64,000 bases of DNA from the NCBI GenBank assembly GCA_944380265.1, contig CALWGY010000003.1, positions 62,001 through 126,000 on the forward strand. Direction: 5' to 3'. The stretch is from an uncultured Clostridia bacterium (GTDB taxonomy: Bacteria; Bacillota; Clostridia; Christensenellales; UBA1242). Position 1 is the stretch's first letter; each line of letters begins with the position of its first letter. Under the pieces are notes generated by a model that worked only from the letters and a program-made list of their open reading frames with translations, made no database searches and was not told the origin of the DNA. Below are positions 26,696-38,121 of this stretch, piece by piece. Made by a program: the position numbers and the translations under genes.

Positions 26696-26844
26696 AATAT
26701 AAACTAAGCGGTGTTAAAATTTAAACAAGTTAAATTTTAAAGTTTGCTAACGCAACCTGCACAATACTTGTGCCACCGCAGTTTGAATAAACATCAGTTG
26801 TATGCAAATATCACTTTCAGTGCTGCTTGCCTTCAACTTCCGAT
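26696..26844 (+). repeat. Structured intergenic element, tandem copy 3
   Basis: A 149-base unit. The first half equals copy 2. In the second half the apical hairpin is changed from CCC/GGG to CACT/AGTG-type pairing with the loop kept. Another AATATAAACT follows directly, as if a further unit had started. The remaining bases to the gyrA stop (26845-26975) are A+T-rich without features. Confidence 0.85.
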
Positions 26845-26975
26845 AATATAAACTTTGTTGATTTGCTAATATCAAAATTTATTATTAAAAAATTTTCTTT
26901 TGTTCATTTGTTTATTATTTAGTTTTTAATTTTTAATCTTTAAATTAAAACAAACATTAAAATTTTTAATTATTT

Positions 26976-29564
26976 TTAAATTTCGTCATCACCATCAACA
27001 TTTTCGGTGCTGTTTGAATTTTCGGTTTCATCTAAGCTAAGTTCAACTTCCGTTAAGTTTTGTGGGGTGTTGTTTTGCTTTGATTCTTCCAAACTTTCGG
27101 CAAGTTCTTGTTCTGCTTCTTCACTTGGAGTAACTGCAACGCAAACAATTTTTGCATCTTCGTTAAGTCTCATAACTTTAACACCTTTTGTGTTTCTGCC
27201 AATAATTGAAATTTCGCTTGCCTTAACTCTAATTATTGTTCCATCATCGGCAATCATCATAACATCATCGGAATCGGTTACTTGTTTTAAGTTTACAAGT
27301 TTTCCAGTTTGTTCGTTAAACACGCCTGCTTTAATACCTTTTCCTGCTCTGCCTTGAATACGGTAATCTTCTTGCAAACTACGTTTTCCGTAACCATATT
27401 CGGAAACTGTTAGCATGTATGCATCTGGTTTTATAACCGACATATCAACAACATATTCATCATCATTAAGCCTTATGGATTTAACACCTTGTGTGTCACG
27501 ACCCATAATTCTAACTGCGCGTTCGTTAAACCTTATGCATTTTCCTTCCGAACTTGCAATGATAATTTCGTTGTTTCCATTTGTGATGTAAACAGAAATT
27601 AGTTCGTCGCCTTCAACAAGTTTAATTGCAATTTTGCCAACCTTTCTAATACTTTCAAATTCGGTTATGTTGGTCTTTTTAATTAAACCTTTTTTGGTTG
27701 CCATAACCAAATATCCAATTGTGTCTTTTTTAACTGGAATTATGGTTGTAATTCTTTCTTGCGGGCTTAATTGCAACAAATTAACCATTGCTCTGCCTTT
27801 GCTTGTTCGTGGTGCTTCTGGAACTTCGTAGCCCTTAATTTTGTAAACTCTGCCAAATGTGCTAAAACACAACAAATCATCATGTGTTGATGTTGTGAAA
27901 ATGCTTTCAACAAAATCTTCTTCTTTTGTGGTGTGTGCAATAATACCTTTTCCACCACGATGTTGACTTTTATATTCGCTAACTGGCATACGCTTAATGT
28001 AACCATCGTGTGTTAATGAAATAACAACATCTTCTTCTTCAATTAAGTCGGCAATGTCAATGTCGCCATAATCGGTTGAAATTTCCGATTTTCTTGGAAC
28101 ACCATATTTGCCTTTAATTGTTAATAGGTCGGTTTTAATTATGTTATATAGTTTTGCTTTATCACTTAAAATGCTTTGAAGTTCTTTAATTAAGTTGTGA
28201 ACATCTTCCAAATCTTGTTTAAGTTTTTCAACTTCCAAACCTGTTAGTCGTTGCAAACGCATTTCCAAAATTGCAACTGCTTGTTTTTCGGTTAACAAGA
28301 ATTTTTCAATAAGTTTTTCTTGCGCTTCAACTTTGTCGGCACTTTCCTTAATTGTTTTAATAACTTCATCAATGTTTGCCTGAGCAATAACCAAACCTTC
28401 CAAAATGTGTGCTTTTGCTTGTGCTTTGTCAAGGTCGAACTCAGTTCTTCTGGTTATAACTTCTTCTTGGAACAACAAATAGTTTTGCAAAATTTCCTTT
28501 AAATTTAAAACTTTTGGTGCATTGTTAACAAGTGCAAGCATAATAACACCAAAACTAATTTGAAGTTGTGTGTGTTTAAACAATGTGTTTAAAACCACTT
28601 GTGGGTTTGCATCACGTTTAACATCAATAACAACTCGCATACCACTTCTGTCACTTTCTTCCTTAATATCACTAATGCCATCAATACGTTTGTTTTTAAC
28701 CATGTCGGCAATTTGCATAATTAATTTTGCTTTGTTAACTTGATATGGAATTTCAGTTACAACAATTCTGTGTCTTGTTCCGTTGTTAAACTCTTCAATT
28801 TCGCACTTACTTCTAATTAAAAACGAACCTTTTCCTGTTCTGTATGCTTGCCTTATTCCTTGCCTTCCCATAATTATTCCTTTGGTTGGAAAATCTGGTG
28901 CAGGAATAATTTTCATAAGGTCATCAACATCCATTTCTGGGTTTTCAATTAATGCAACGCAACCATCAATAACTTCTGCCAAGTTGTGTGGTGGAATGTT
29001 TGTTGCCATGCCAACAGCAATACCATCGGAACCATTAACTAGCAAGTTTGGAAAACGTGATGGCAAAACGGCAGGCTCAACTTCCGATTCATCAAAGTTT
29101 GAAACAAAGTTAACTGTGTTTTTATCAATGTCAGAAAGCATTTCCGATGCAACCTTGCTTAGTTTTGCTTCGGTGTAACGCATTGCTGCTGGTGGGTCGC
29201 CATCAACAGAACCAAAGTTTCCGTGTCCATCAACAAGTGGAGCATTAATTGTAAAATCTTGTGCAAGCCTTACAAGCGCATCGTAAACTGCGATGTCGCC
29301 ATGTGGGTGATATTTACCAATAACGTCACCAACAATTCTAGCACATTTTTTATATGACTTATCGTTAAACAAATTAAGTTCGCCCATTGCATACAAAATT
29401 CTTCTATGCACAGGTTTTAAACCATCTCTAACATCTGGAATGGCACGACTAACGTTAACAGCCATTGCATACGACAAAAATGAATTTTCTAGTTCTTCCT
29501 TAATTTTAACATCTAACACTTTTGTTTTATCAACAATTTCTGGTTTATCTTTTTCGTTTTCCAT
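26976..29564 (-). CDS. gyrA: DNA gyrase subunit A
   Basis: The breakage-reunion subunit of gyrase, 862 residues. The active-site tyrosine is Tyr130 ([11 protein letters not shown]). Six beta-pinwheel repeats fill the C-terminal third, with the GyrA box-type motif [10 protein letters not shown] near 758. An acidic Glu/Asn-rich tail of about 50 residues follows. The quinolone region reads [12 protein letters not shown]: the residue equivalent to E. coli Ser83 is Ile (codon ATC, 29292-29294), while the Asp87 equivalent is kept. It starts at ATG 29564 after AAAGGAAA, 91 bases downstream of gyrB on the same strand, the usual gyrB-gyrA operon order. Confidence 0.97.
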   Translation of the reverse strand: MENEKDKPEIVDKTKVLDVKIKEELENSFLSYAMAVNVSRAIPDVRDGLKPVHRRILYAMGELNLFNDKSYKKCARIVGDVIGKYHPHGDIAVYDALVRLAQDFTINAPLVDGHGNFGSVDGDPPAAMRYTEAKLSKVASEMLSDIDKNTVNFVSNFDESEVEPAVLPSRFPNLLVNGSDGIAVGMATNIPPHNLAEVIDGCVALIENPEMDVDDLMKIIPAPDFPTKGIIMGRQGIRQAYRTGKGSFLIRSKCEIEEFNNGTRHRIVVTEIPYQVNKAKLIMQIADMVKNKRIDGISDIKEESDRSGMRVVIDVKRDANPQVVLNTLFKHTQLQISFGVIMLALVNNAPKVLNLKEILQNYLLFQEEVITRRTEFDLDKAQAKAHILEGLVIAQANIDEVIKTIKESADKVEAQEKLIEKFLLTEKQAVAILEMRLQRLTGLEVEKLKQDLEDVHNLIKELQSILSDKAKLYNIIKTDLLTIKGKYGVPRKSEISTDYGDIDIADLIEEEDVVISLTHDGYIKRMPVSEYKSQHRGGKGIIAHTTKEEDFVESIFTTSTHDDLLCFSTFGRVYKIKGYEVPEAPRTSKGRAMVNLLQLSPQERITTIIPVKKDTIGYLVMATKKGLIKKTNITEFESIRKVGKIAIKLVEGDELISVYITNGNNEIIIASSEGKCIRFNERAVRIMGRDTQGVKSIRLNDDEYVVDMSVIKPDAYMLTVSEYGYGKRSLQEDYRIQGRAGKGIKAGVFNEQTGKLVNLKQVTDSDDVMMIADDGTIIRVKASEISIIGRNTKGVKVMRLNEDAKIVCVAVTPSEEAEQELAESLEESKQNNTPQNLTEVELSLDETENSNSTENVDGDDEI

Positions 29565-29655
29565 AAAGATTTCCTTTTTAATTTTATTTGGTTTTTGACA
29601 AAAACTTGTTTTTATTTGTCAAAATTTGCAAAGTTAAAGTTAAAAATTTGATTTA

Positions 29656-31745
<2,090 letters not shown>

Positions 31746-31963
31746 AAAAATAAGGCTGTATGACACAAAATTAAAACTAACGTGAGGATTGTTTAGATTT
31801 TTTGCTTTAAGTCAAAATTTGGAAATTTGGCGGTTATGTGGTGTTTGTGGGAAAGTTCTTAAAAAGTGTTTTCAAAATTTTTTAAAGTGTTTTTTGTAAT
31901 ATTAGTGAGGTTTACGGTGTGATTACATGGTTGTTTTCGTAATAAACCACTATGTGGTTTTTT
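31746..31963 (+). ncRNA. Candidate small RNA between gyrB and glmS
   Basis: About 200 bases of G+T-rich, C-poor sequence on the plus strand, unlike both the flanking A/T tracts and the coding bias of either strand. It ends with a terminator-like hairpin AAACCAC-TAT-GTGGTTT and T-run (31944-31963). A -10 could come from the TATAAT-like A+T tract before it. There is no ORF of note. The alternative is a decayed mobile element. Weak call, based on composition and the terminator only. Confidence 0.3.
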
Positions 31964-32001
31964 ATGTTGTTTAATTTTTATAGAATTTAAAAATATAAAA
32001 C

Positions 32002-32033
32002 AAAAAACTTTATCATAACCGATAAAGTTTTTT
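32002..32033 (-). terminator. Terminator of glmS
   Basis: A 13-base stem AAAAAACTTTATC / GATAAAGTTTTTT with loop ATAACC, 65 bases after the glmS stop. Confidence 0.85.
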
Positions 32034-32097
32034 ATTGTTGTTTTCTTATTAATGGTTTTTATTTTCTTTTTAATATTTTTTACTTTTAAATTTTTAA

Positions 32098-33945
32098 TTA
32101 TTCCACCGTAACACTTTTTGCCAAACTTCTTGGTTTGTCGGGGTTGTTGCCAACCGCCAAACTTGTGTGGTATGCAATTTGTTGCATGTAGGTTACCAAA
32201 ACAAGTGGCATATAAAATTCTTCCACGCTTGGCAGTTTAACAAACTTAAAAAAGTTTGGTTGATTAATGTTAAACTGGCTAAACACAATAACTTTTCCGC
32301 CACGCGAAATAACTTCGTTAACATTGCTTAATGTTTTTTCTTTTGTTAGTTCCTGTGTTATAAACGCAAAAACAAACTTTTCGCTATCAATTAACGAAAT
32401 TGTGCCGTGCTTTAACTCTCCTGCTGGATAAGCTTCGCAATGAATGTAGGAAATTTCTTTAAGTTTTAAACCTGCTTCCTGTGCTGTGTAATAATCCATT
32501 CCCCTGCCAATCATGTAAACACTTAAACAGTTTTTTATGTTATTTGCAATTTCTTTGCAAATTGGTGCAATGTTGTTGTTTTTAATAACATTTGCAATTT
32601 GAATTAGTTTTTTGCTTTCTTCAAAAACAAGTTCTGGAACTTCTGTTTTAACCGCGTTTATGTAAGCACTAAGCAAATAAAACATTGTTACTTGGCAATT
32701 ATATGCTTTTGTGCTGGCAACTGCAATTTCTGGCCCTGCACTGGTATACAAACAATAGTCAACTTCAAAACAAATGGAACTTGATTTAACATTTGTTATT
32801 GCCACTGTTTTTAAGCCATAAGCTTTACTCATTTTAACTGCTTTAATTGTGTCGGCTGTTTCGCCACTTTGGCTAACAAAAATTGTTAATGTGTTTTTGT
32901 TTGGTTTAAAATTGTTATATCTAAACTCACTTGCAATTTCAACATCAGTTTTAATTCCGCAGTTTTCTTCAAACAATTTTTTACCAATTAAACCTGCATG
33001 ATATGCTGTTCCGCACGCAATTATTAAAATGTTTTTTGTTTGTTTTATTAAACTTTTTGGAAGTTCTTTTCTAATTTTGTTAAAAGTGTTATATTCCGCC
33101 ACCGTTTTTGTTATTGCGTTTGGAATTTCCATAATTTCTTTTAACATAAAATGTGGGTAATTTCCAAGTTCGTTTGCACCAATTAAATTTGTTGGTTTTG
33201 TTTCCTTTAATTTAATTTCATTTTTATCTTTATCAAAAATTGTAACGCAATTTTTTTCAACCACCGCAAAATTGTGGTTGTTTAAAACAAACAACTTTTC
33301 CGCTTTTGTTACTGCATTTAGGTCGGAACACACAACTCCAAAATTTTTGCCATATCCAACAACACAAGGGCTGTTAAGTTTTGCAACATAAATTTTGTTT
33401 GGGTCGGGTGCATAAATTATTGCAAGTGCATAGCTTCCAATTAGCATGGAACAAACTTTTATTATTGTTTCCATAACATCGCCATTAAAATGTTTACTTA
33501 AAAGCATGGCAACAACTTCTGTGTCGGTGCAACTTGAAAATTTTGTGCCAGTTAGTGTGTTTTTTAGTTCCAAATAGTTTTCAATAATTCCGTTGTGAAC
33601 AACAATCCAATTTCCATTTTCGCTGTAATGTGGGTGTGCGTTTTCAACACTTGGTTTGCCATGTGTTGCCCAGCGCGTGTGACCAATTGCAATGCCACTT
33701 TTTGGGTTTAAGCAATTAAAAATTTTTTCTAGTTTGTTAATTTCTCCTTCTTCTTTAATAATGTTAAAACCATTTTTAAAAGTTTTTATGTTATTTGTAA
33801 AATTTTTAATGTTGTCATTTAGTTTAAAACTGTTGTTATAAAATGCTATTCCAGCAGAATCGTAACCCCTATATTCCAATTTTTTTATGCCTAACAAAGT
33901 TTCGTTTGTTGCGTTATATCCAACATAACCATAAATTCCACACAT
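32098..33945 (-). CDS. glmS: Glutamine-fructose-6-phosphate aminotransferase (isomerizing)
   Basis: Makes glucosamine-6-phosphate from fructose-6-phosphate and glutamine, the first step to UDP-GlcNAc and peptidoglycan. The 615 residues include the N-terminal glutaminase nucleophile Cys2 (MCGIYGYVG), the substrate motifs EYRGYDSAG and HTRWATHG, and two SIS domains with SQSGETADT near 350. The C-terminus KPRSLAKSVTVE is typical. It starts at ATG 33945 after AGGAG. The 126-base divergent region to recF is too short for, and does not contain, the glmS ribozyme. A hairpin AAAAACTAT/ATAGTTTTT sits in its leader. Confidence 0.96.
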   Translation of the reverse strand: MCGIYGYVGYNATNETLLGIKKLEYRGYDSAGIAFYNNSFKLNDNIKNFTNNIKTFKNGFNIIKEEGEINKLEKIFNCLNPKSGIAIGHTRWATHGKPSVENAHPHYSENGNWIVVHNGIIENYLELKNTLTGTKFSSCTDTEVVAMLLSKHFNGDVMETIIKVCSMLIGSYALAIIYAPDPNKIYVAKLNSPCVVGYGKNFGVVCSDLNAVTKAEKLFVLNNHNFAVVEKNCVTIFDKDKNEIKLKETKPTNLIGANELGNYPHFMLKEIMEIPNAITKTVAEYNTFNKIRKELPKSLIKQTKNILIIACGTAYHAGLIGKKLFEENCGIKTDVEIASEFRYNNFKPNKNTLTIFVSQSGETADTIKAVKMSKAYGLKTVAITNVKSSSICFEVDYCLYTSAGPEIAVASTKAYNCQVTMFYLLSAYINAVKTEVPELVFEESKKLIQIANVIKNNNIAPICKEIANNIKNCLSVYMIGRGMDYYTAQEAGLKLKEISYIHCEAYPAGELKHGTISLIDSEKFVFAFITQELTKEKTLSNVNEVISRGGKVIVFSQFNINQPNFFKFVKLPSVEEFYMPLVLVTYMQQIAYHTSLAVGNNPDKPRSLAKSVTVE

Positions 33946-34054
33946 ATTAAACTCCTAACAAAAAATTGTTATAGTTTTTTTTTGTTTAAAAACTATCACC
34001 ATAATAGTTTTTATGTTTTTAAACTTTTTTTTGATTTTAATTTTGTGTGGTTTT

Positions 34055-34063
34055 TGATATAAT
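34055..34063 (+). promoter_or_regulatory. Extended -10 of recF
   Basis: TGATATAAT, with -10 hexamer 34058-34063, ends only nine bases before the recF ATG. A start site about seven bases downstream would give a nearly leaderless mRNA. Confidence 0.55.
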
Positions 34064-34071
34064 GAAGGTGT

Positions 34072-35154
34072 ATGGAAATAAAAAGTGTTCAACTAAAAAA
34101 TTTTAGAAACTACACAAATGAAGTTGTTTTTTTTAATAAAAACCTAAATGTTTTGGAAGGAAAAAATGCCCAAGGAAAAACAAATTTGCTTGAAGCAGTT
34201 TTTTTGTGTGCAATTGGAAAAAGCCCACGCACCAACAAAGAAAAAGAACTTATTAAATGGAACGAAAATTTAGGAAAAGTTACCATTGAATTTAACAAAA
34301 TTTCCGGCAATAAAAAAATTGAAATATATTTGTTTTCAAACCAAAACAAAGCCGTTAAAATTAACGGCGTTCCAATTAAAAAACTTGGCGAACTTATGGG
34401 TGAACTTAATGCAATTTATTTTTCTCCTGATGAATTAAAGTTGGTTAAAGATAGCCCAGATGAACGCAGGCGTTTTATGGATATTGACCTAAGCCAGTTT
34501 AACAAAAACTATTTTTACGCTTTAAACAAATACAACAAAATTTTAAATCAACGCAACAAACTTTTAAAGTCTGGAAACGAAAACAGCATTAAAGAAACAA
34601 TTTCAATTTGGAACGAGCAATTAAGTGAACAAGCGTGCTTTATAATTTTAAAAAGACTTGAACTTATTGAACAATTAAAAGTTTTTGCAAAAAAAGCGCA
34701 TTTTTATTTAACTGACAATGCGGAAGAAATGAATTTAAGTTATGTTGGTTTAACCGACACAAACAAAGAAACCTTAAAACAAAAATTGCTAAAACTTTAT
34801 GATGAAAGTTTGGAAAAAGACTTAAACCTTGGTTACACCACTGTTGGCCCACACAGAGATGATATTAAAATTGTGGTTAACAACATTGACGTTAGGCATT
34901 TTGGAAGCCAAGGACAACAGCGAACCTGTGCCCTAAGTTTAAAACTTGCAGAACTTGAAATTTTTAAAACCAATTTGGGTGAATACCCTGTGCTTTTGTT
35001 AGATGATGTTTTAAGTGAATTAGATAAAACCAGACGAGAAAAACTTTTAACCATAATAAACAACTTTCAAACTTTGCTAACTTGCACGGAATATAACCTA
35101 AACATTCCAGCAAATGTTTTAAAAGTTAAAAGCGGAAGCATTGTTAAAAATTAA
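34072..35154 (+). CDS. recF: DNA replication and repair protein RecF
   Basis: An SMC-like ATPase that loads RecA at gaps with RecO and RecR. At 360 residues it has the standard length. Walker A is GKNAQGKTNLLEA (about 31-43), the signature region is GSQGQQRTCALSLKLAEL and Walker B is LLLDDVLSELD. The start MEIKSVQLKNFRNY is canonical. In most Firmicutes recF follows dnaN; here it precedes dnaA on the same strand, 86 bases away. It is divergent from glmS. Confidence 0.96.
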   Translation: MEIKSVQLKNFRNYTNEVVFFNKNLNVLEGKNAQGKTNLLEAVFLCAIGKSPRTNKEKELIKWNENLGKVTIEFNKISGNKKIEIYLFSNQNKAVKINGVPIKKLGELMGELNAIYFSPDELKLVKDSPDERRRFMDIDLSQFNKNYFYALNKYNKILNQRNKLLKSGNENSIKETISIWNEQLSEQACFIILKRLELIEQLKVFAKKAHFYLTDNAEEMNLSYVGLTDTNKETLKQKLLKLYDESLEKDLNLGYTTVGPHRDDIKIVVNNIDVRHFGSQGQQRTCALSLKLAELEIFKTNLGEYPVLLLDDVLSELDKTRREKLLTIINNFQTLLTCTEYNLNIPANVLKVKSGSIVKN

Positions 35155-35177
35155 CACATGTGCGTTAACACTTTTAC

Positions 35178-35206
35178 TTTACAAATAAAATTTGTGCTTA
35201 TATACT
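35178..35206 (+). promoter_or_regulatory. Promoter of dnaA
   Basis: TTTACA (35178-35183), a 17-base spacer and TATACT (35201-35206), 34 bases before the dnaA ATG. No DnaA box is seen in this interval. Confidence 0.7.
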
Positions 35207-35240
35207 AAATAAAGATAAATATTTAAAAAGGAAAATTTTA

Positions 35241-36584
35241 ATGTTAAAAATTGATGAAATTTGGCAAAAAACTTGTAACATTCTTCAACACGAAGTAACT
35301 GCTGTTTCATATGATTTGTGGATAAAAAGCCTTGAACCACTAGATTACACCGATGGCGTTTTATATTTGTCCACTTCAAGCGAAACCGCAAAACAACGTG
35401 TTTTAAAACTTCATGAACAACAAATTAAAAATGCATTAACAGAAGTTGAACCAGAAATTAAAAACTTTGTTGTTTTGGATCCTGATGAAAAAGAAAATTA
35501 TTTAAACAAACCAATTGAAACAAAACAAGAAGTTAACAAATTCACTCCACTTTGCAATTTTAATCCAAAATACACTTTTGATAATTTTGTTGTTGGAAAC
35601 AGTAATAAATATGTTTATGCGGCAGCACGTGGTGTTGCTGAACACCCTTTTAACAAAATTAATCCATTGTTCATTTATGGTGGTGTTGGTCTTGGAAAAA
35701 CTCATTTGTTGCATGCAATTGGAAACTACTTAACAAAAAACAATCCAGAACTTAAAGTTTTGTATGTTACTTGCGAAAAGTTTACACACGATTATGTTGA
35801 AAGTTTGAAAAGTTCAAAAGCACAAGCAAACAGCGAATATCGTGAAAAATATAGAAGTGTTGATGTTTTGATGGTTGATGACATTCAATTTATTTCAAAC
35901 AAAACCGGCACACAAGAAGAATTTTTCCACACTTTTAATGACCTATATCAAAATCAAAAACAAATTATTATTGCTTCCGACCGCCACCCAAAAGAAATTG
36001 CAAGTTTGGAAGAACGTTTAAGAAGCAGGTTTAGCATGGGTCTTATGCAAGACATTCAAATTCCAGACTTTGAAACAAGGCTTGCAATTTTGCAAAAAAA
36101 GGCACAGCAAGAACATTACAGTGTTGATTATGAAGTTATTAATTTTATTGCTGAAAAATGTGACACAAACATTAGAGAACTTGAAGGAATGCTTAGCAAA
36201 GTTTGTTTTTATGCAAGTTTGCTTGGAAAACCAAGTGCAACCTTAGAAGATGTTAATGAAGCATTAAAAGACCAAATTTCAACAACAAAACAAAACCTAA
36301 CTGCCGACCGCATTATTGATTGTGTTTGCAAATATTTCAGCATTTCAAAAGATGACTTGATTGGAAAAAAGAAAAACAAAGAAATTGTTGAGCCACGTCA
36401 AATTTGCATGTATTTAATTTGCGAAATGTTAGACTTACCACTTGTTTCTGTTGGACAACTTTTTGGTGGACGTGACCACACAACAGTTATTCATGCACGA
36501 GAAAAAGTTTCGGAACTAATTAAAGAAAACAACCGCATAAAAGTTACCGTTAACGATTTAAAAAGCATGGCAAACAGAACTTAA
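35241..36584 (+). CDS. dnaA: Chromosomal replication initiator protein DnaA
   Basis: The AAA+ initiator that binds DnaA boxes and melts oriC. Its 447 residues include N-terminal domain I (about 1-80) and AAA+ domain III with Walker A GGVGLGKTHLLHA (about 145-157), Walker B VLMVDDIQF and sensor motifs. C-terminal domain IV carries the signature GGRDHTTVIHA, which contacts the box. It starts at ATG 35241 after AAAGGAAA. The oriC-like spacer to dnaN follows directly. Confidence 0.98.
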   Translation: MLKIDEIWQKTCNILQHEVTAVSYDLWIKSLEPLDYTDGVLYLSTSSETAKQRVLKLHEQQIKNALTEVEPEIKNFVVLDPDEKENYLNKPIETKQEVNKFTPLCNFNPKYTFDNFVVGNSNKYVYAAARGVAEHPFNKINPLFIYGGVGLGKTHLLHAIGNYLTKNNPELKVLYVTCEKFTHDYVESLKSSKAQANSEYREKYRSVDVLMVDDIQFISNKTGTQEEFFHTFNDLYQNQKQIIIASDRHPKEIASLEERLRSRFSMGLMQDIQIPDFETRLAILQKKAQQEHYSVDYEVINFIAEKCDTNIRELEGMLSKVCFYASLLGKPSATLEDVNEALKDQISTTKQNLTADRIIDCVCKYFSISKDDLIGKKKNKEIVEPRQICMYLICEMLDLPLVSVGQLFGGRDHTTVIHAREKVSELIKENNRIKVTVNDLKSMANRT

Positions 36585-36798
36585 ACACATTAAAATGTGA
36601 AAATGTTTATAACTTAACTAAGTTGTGCACCAAGTTGTGCACATCAAAAAAACAATATGTTGTGTTTAAAAAAACGAAATTTCGTTAAGCTTAACACTAT
36701 ATGGTGTGCTAAATAAAAGTTGTCCACATTTTCACACTGCTAATAATAATTATTGTTATTAAAAACAAAATAAATTAAATAATTTGGAGGATGAAAAA
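36585..36798 (+). other. Probable origin of replication (oriC, dnaA-dnaN spacer)
   Basis: Two tandem DnaA-box-like nonamers TTGTGCACC (36623-36631) and TTGTGCACA (36635-36643) are spaced 12 bases apart. A third, TTGTCCACA (36720-36728), differs from TTATCCACA at one position. It is followed by an A+T-rich stretch (36741-36787) with TAATAATAAT triplets, a likely unwinding element that could carry DnaA-trio motifs. The dnaN ribosome binding site GGAGG is at its right end. Location and motifs fit the unwinding half of a Firmicutes oriC. Confidence 0.8.
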
Positions 36799-37899
36799 AT
36801 GAAACTAATTTGTGATGGACTAGACCTTAGCGATGCAGTTATGAAAGTTATTAAAGCAATAAGCCAAAAAACAACCAATCCAATTTTGGAAGGCATTAAA
36901 CTTGTTGCAGAAGATGATTTTTTAACGCTTAGTGCAACCGACCTTGAACTTTCAATGGAAAAGAAAATTAAAGCAGAAATTTTTGTTGAAGGAGAAACAG
37001 TTGTTCCTGGTAAGTTTTTTGCAGAATACATAAAAAAATTAACAAACGAACAAATTGAACTTAGTTCAAACGAAAAAAATATGCTAACCATAAAATACAC
37101 CGACAGTTCTGGAAACATTCAAGCCCTTAGTGCAGAAGAATTTCCTGCAATTAAAACACTTGAAAATGCAGAATATTTTGAAATTACTTCAAAAGATTTA
37201 AAAGCATTAATAACAAAATCGGTTTTCTGCGTTGCTGTTGATGATAGCAGACCAATTTTGAAAGGTGTTTTATTTGAAATTTCAGATAAAAAAATTAAGG
37301 CTGTTGCCCTTGATGGTTATAGGCTTGCAATGGTTAACAAAGAACTTAAAAACAACACAGCAGAATTTAGTTGCATAATTCCTGCAAGAAGTTTAAGTGA
37401 AATTAGCAAACTTTTGGATGACAGCGATGAACTAATTAAAGTTTATGTTCAAAAAAATTATTTGATGGCGGAAATTGACGACACAAAAATTATAACAAGG
37501 CTGTTAGATGGTGACTTTATTAACTACAAACAAATAATTCCAACCCAATTCACAACAGAAATAACCATTAACAAAGCGCAACTTGAAGATGGATTGGACA
37601 GAGCAAGTTTGTTAAGCCGAATTGACAAAAACAATTTAGTTAAGTTTGATATAACCGAAAAACTTATGATGTTAAGCAGTAAAAGCGACATTGGCGACAT
37701 TAAGGAAAACATAACAATTGCCCTAAACGGAAAGGATTTAACCATTGCGTTTAATGTTAGATATTTTAATGAAGCATTACGTGTTATTAATGATGAATTT
37801 ATAAAATTAAGTTTCACAACACCAAGTGCTCCTTGCATTATTAAAAGCAGCGAAACTGATGAGTATGTTTATTTAATTTTGCCTGTTAGAGTTATTTAA
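36799..37899 (+). CDS. dnaN: DNA polymerase III beta sliding clamp
   Basis: The processivity clamp, 366 residues from ATG 36799, selected because GGAGG lies just upstream and MKLICDGLDLSDAVMKVIKAIS is the family N-terminus. It has three repeated clamp domains; PILEGI near 31 and FVVR-like LPVRVI at the C-terminus form the expected dimer and peptide-binding surfaces. It is followed by its own terminator, so dnaN and the next GNAT gene are separate units. Confidence 0.97.
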   Translation: MKLICDGLDLSDAVMKVIKAISQKTTNPILEGIKLVAEDDFLTLSATDLELSMEKKIKAEIFVEGETVVPGKFFAEYIKKLTNEQIELSSNEKNMLTIKYTDSSGNIQALSAEEFPAIKTLENAEYFEITSKDLKALITKSVFCVAVDDSRPILKGVLFEISDKKIKAVALDGYRLAMVNKELKNNTAEFSCIIPARSLSEISKLLDDSDELIKVYVQKNYLMAEIDDTKIITRLLDGDFINYKQIIPTQFTTEITINKAQLEDGLDRASLLSRIDKNNLVKFDITEKLMMLSSKSDIGDIKENITIALNGKDLTIAFNVRYFNEALRVINDEFIKLSFTTPSAPCIIKSSETDEYVYLILPVRVI

Positions 37900-37917
37900 T
37901 TTATTTGTTAAAAAACT

Positions 37918-37947
37918 AAAAAAGAGAAATTTGTTTCTCTTTTTTTA
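37918..37947 (+). terminator. Terminator of dnaN
   Basis: AAAAAAGAGAAA-TTTG-TTTCTCTTTTTTT, 20 bases past the dnaN stop. Confidence 0.85.
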
Positions 37948-38121
37948 TTGTATTTAATTTTATAAAAAAAATAAGAGTTAGTTTTTGCATAAAAAAATAT
38001 TGTAAAAAAATTAAAAGCATATTGAAAACATGCTTTTTGTGTGATAAAATTTTTAACGTTAAATTTTAAAATTTTAATTTATAGAAAAGTATAAAATAAA
38101 AAAATAAAAAAAAGGTTAAAA

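Noticed and set aside
26404-26844. CRISPR array
   Set aside because: Units are about 147 bases and homologous throughout, with no alternating short repeats and unique spacers, and no cas genes.
31752-31963. Insertion sequence remnant beginning GGCTGTATGACAC
   Set aside because: No matching inverted end, no target duplication and no transposase fragment could be identified; kept only as a possibility.
33946-34071. glmS ribozyme upstream of glmS
   Set aside because: The divergent spacer is only 126 bases and shows no ribozyme core; just a simple A+T hairpin.
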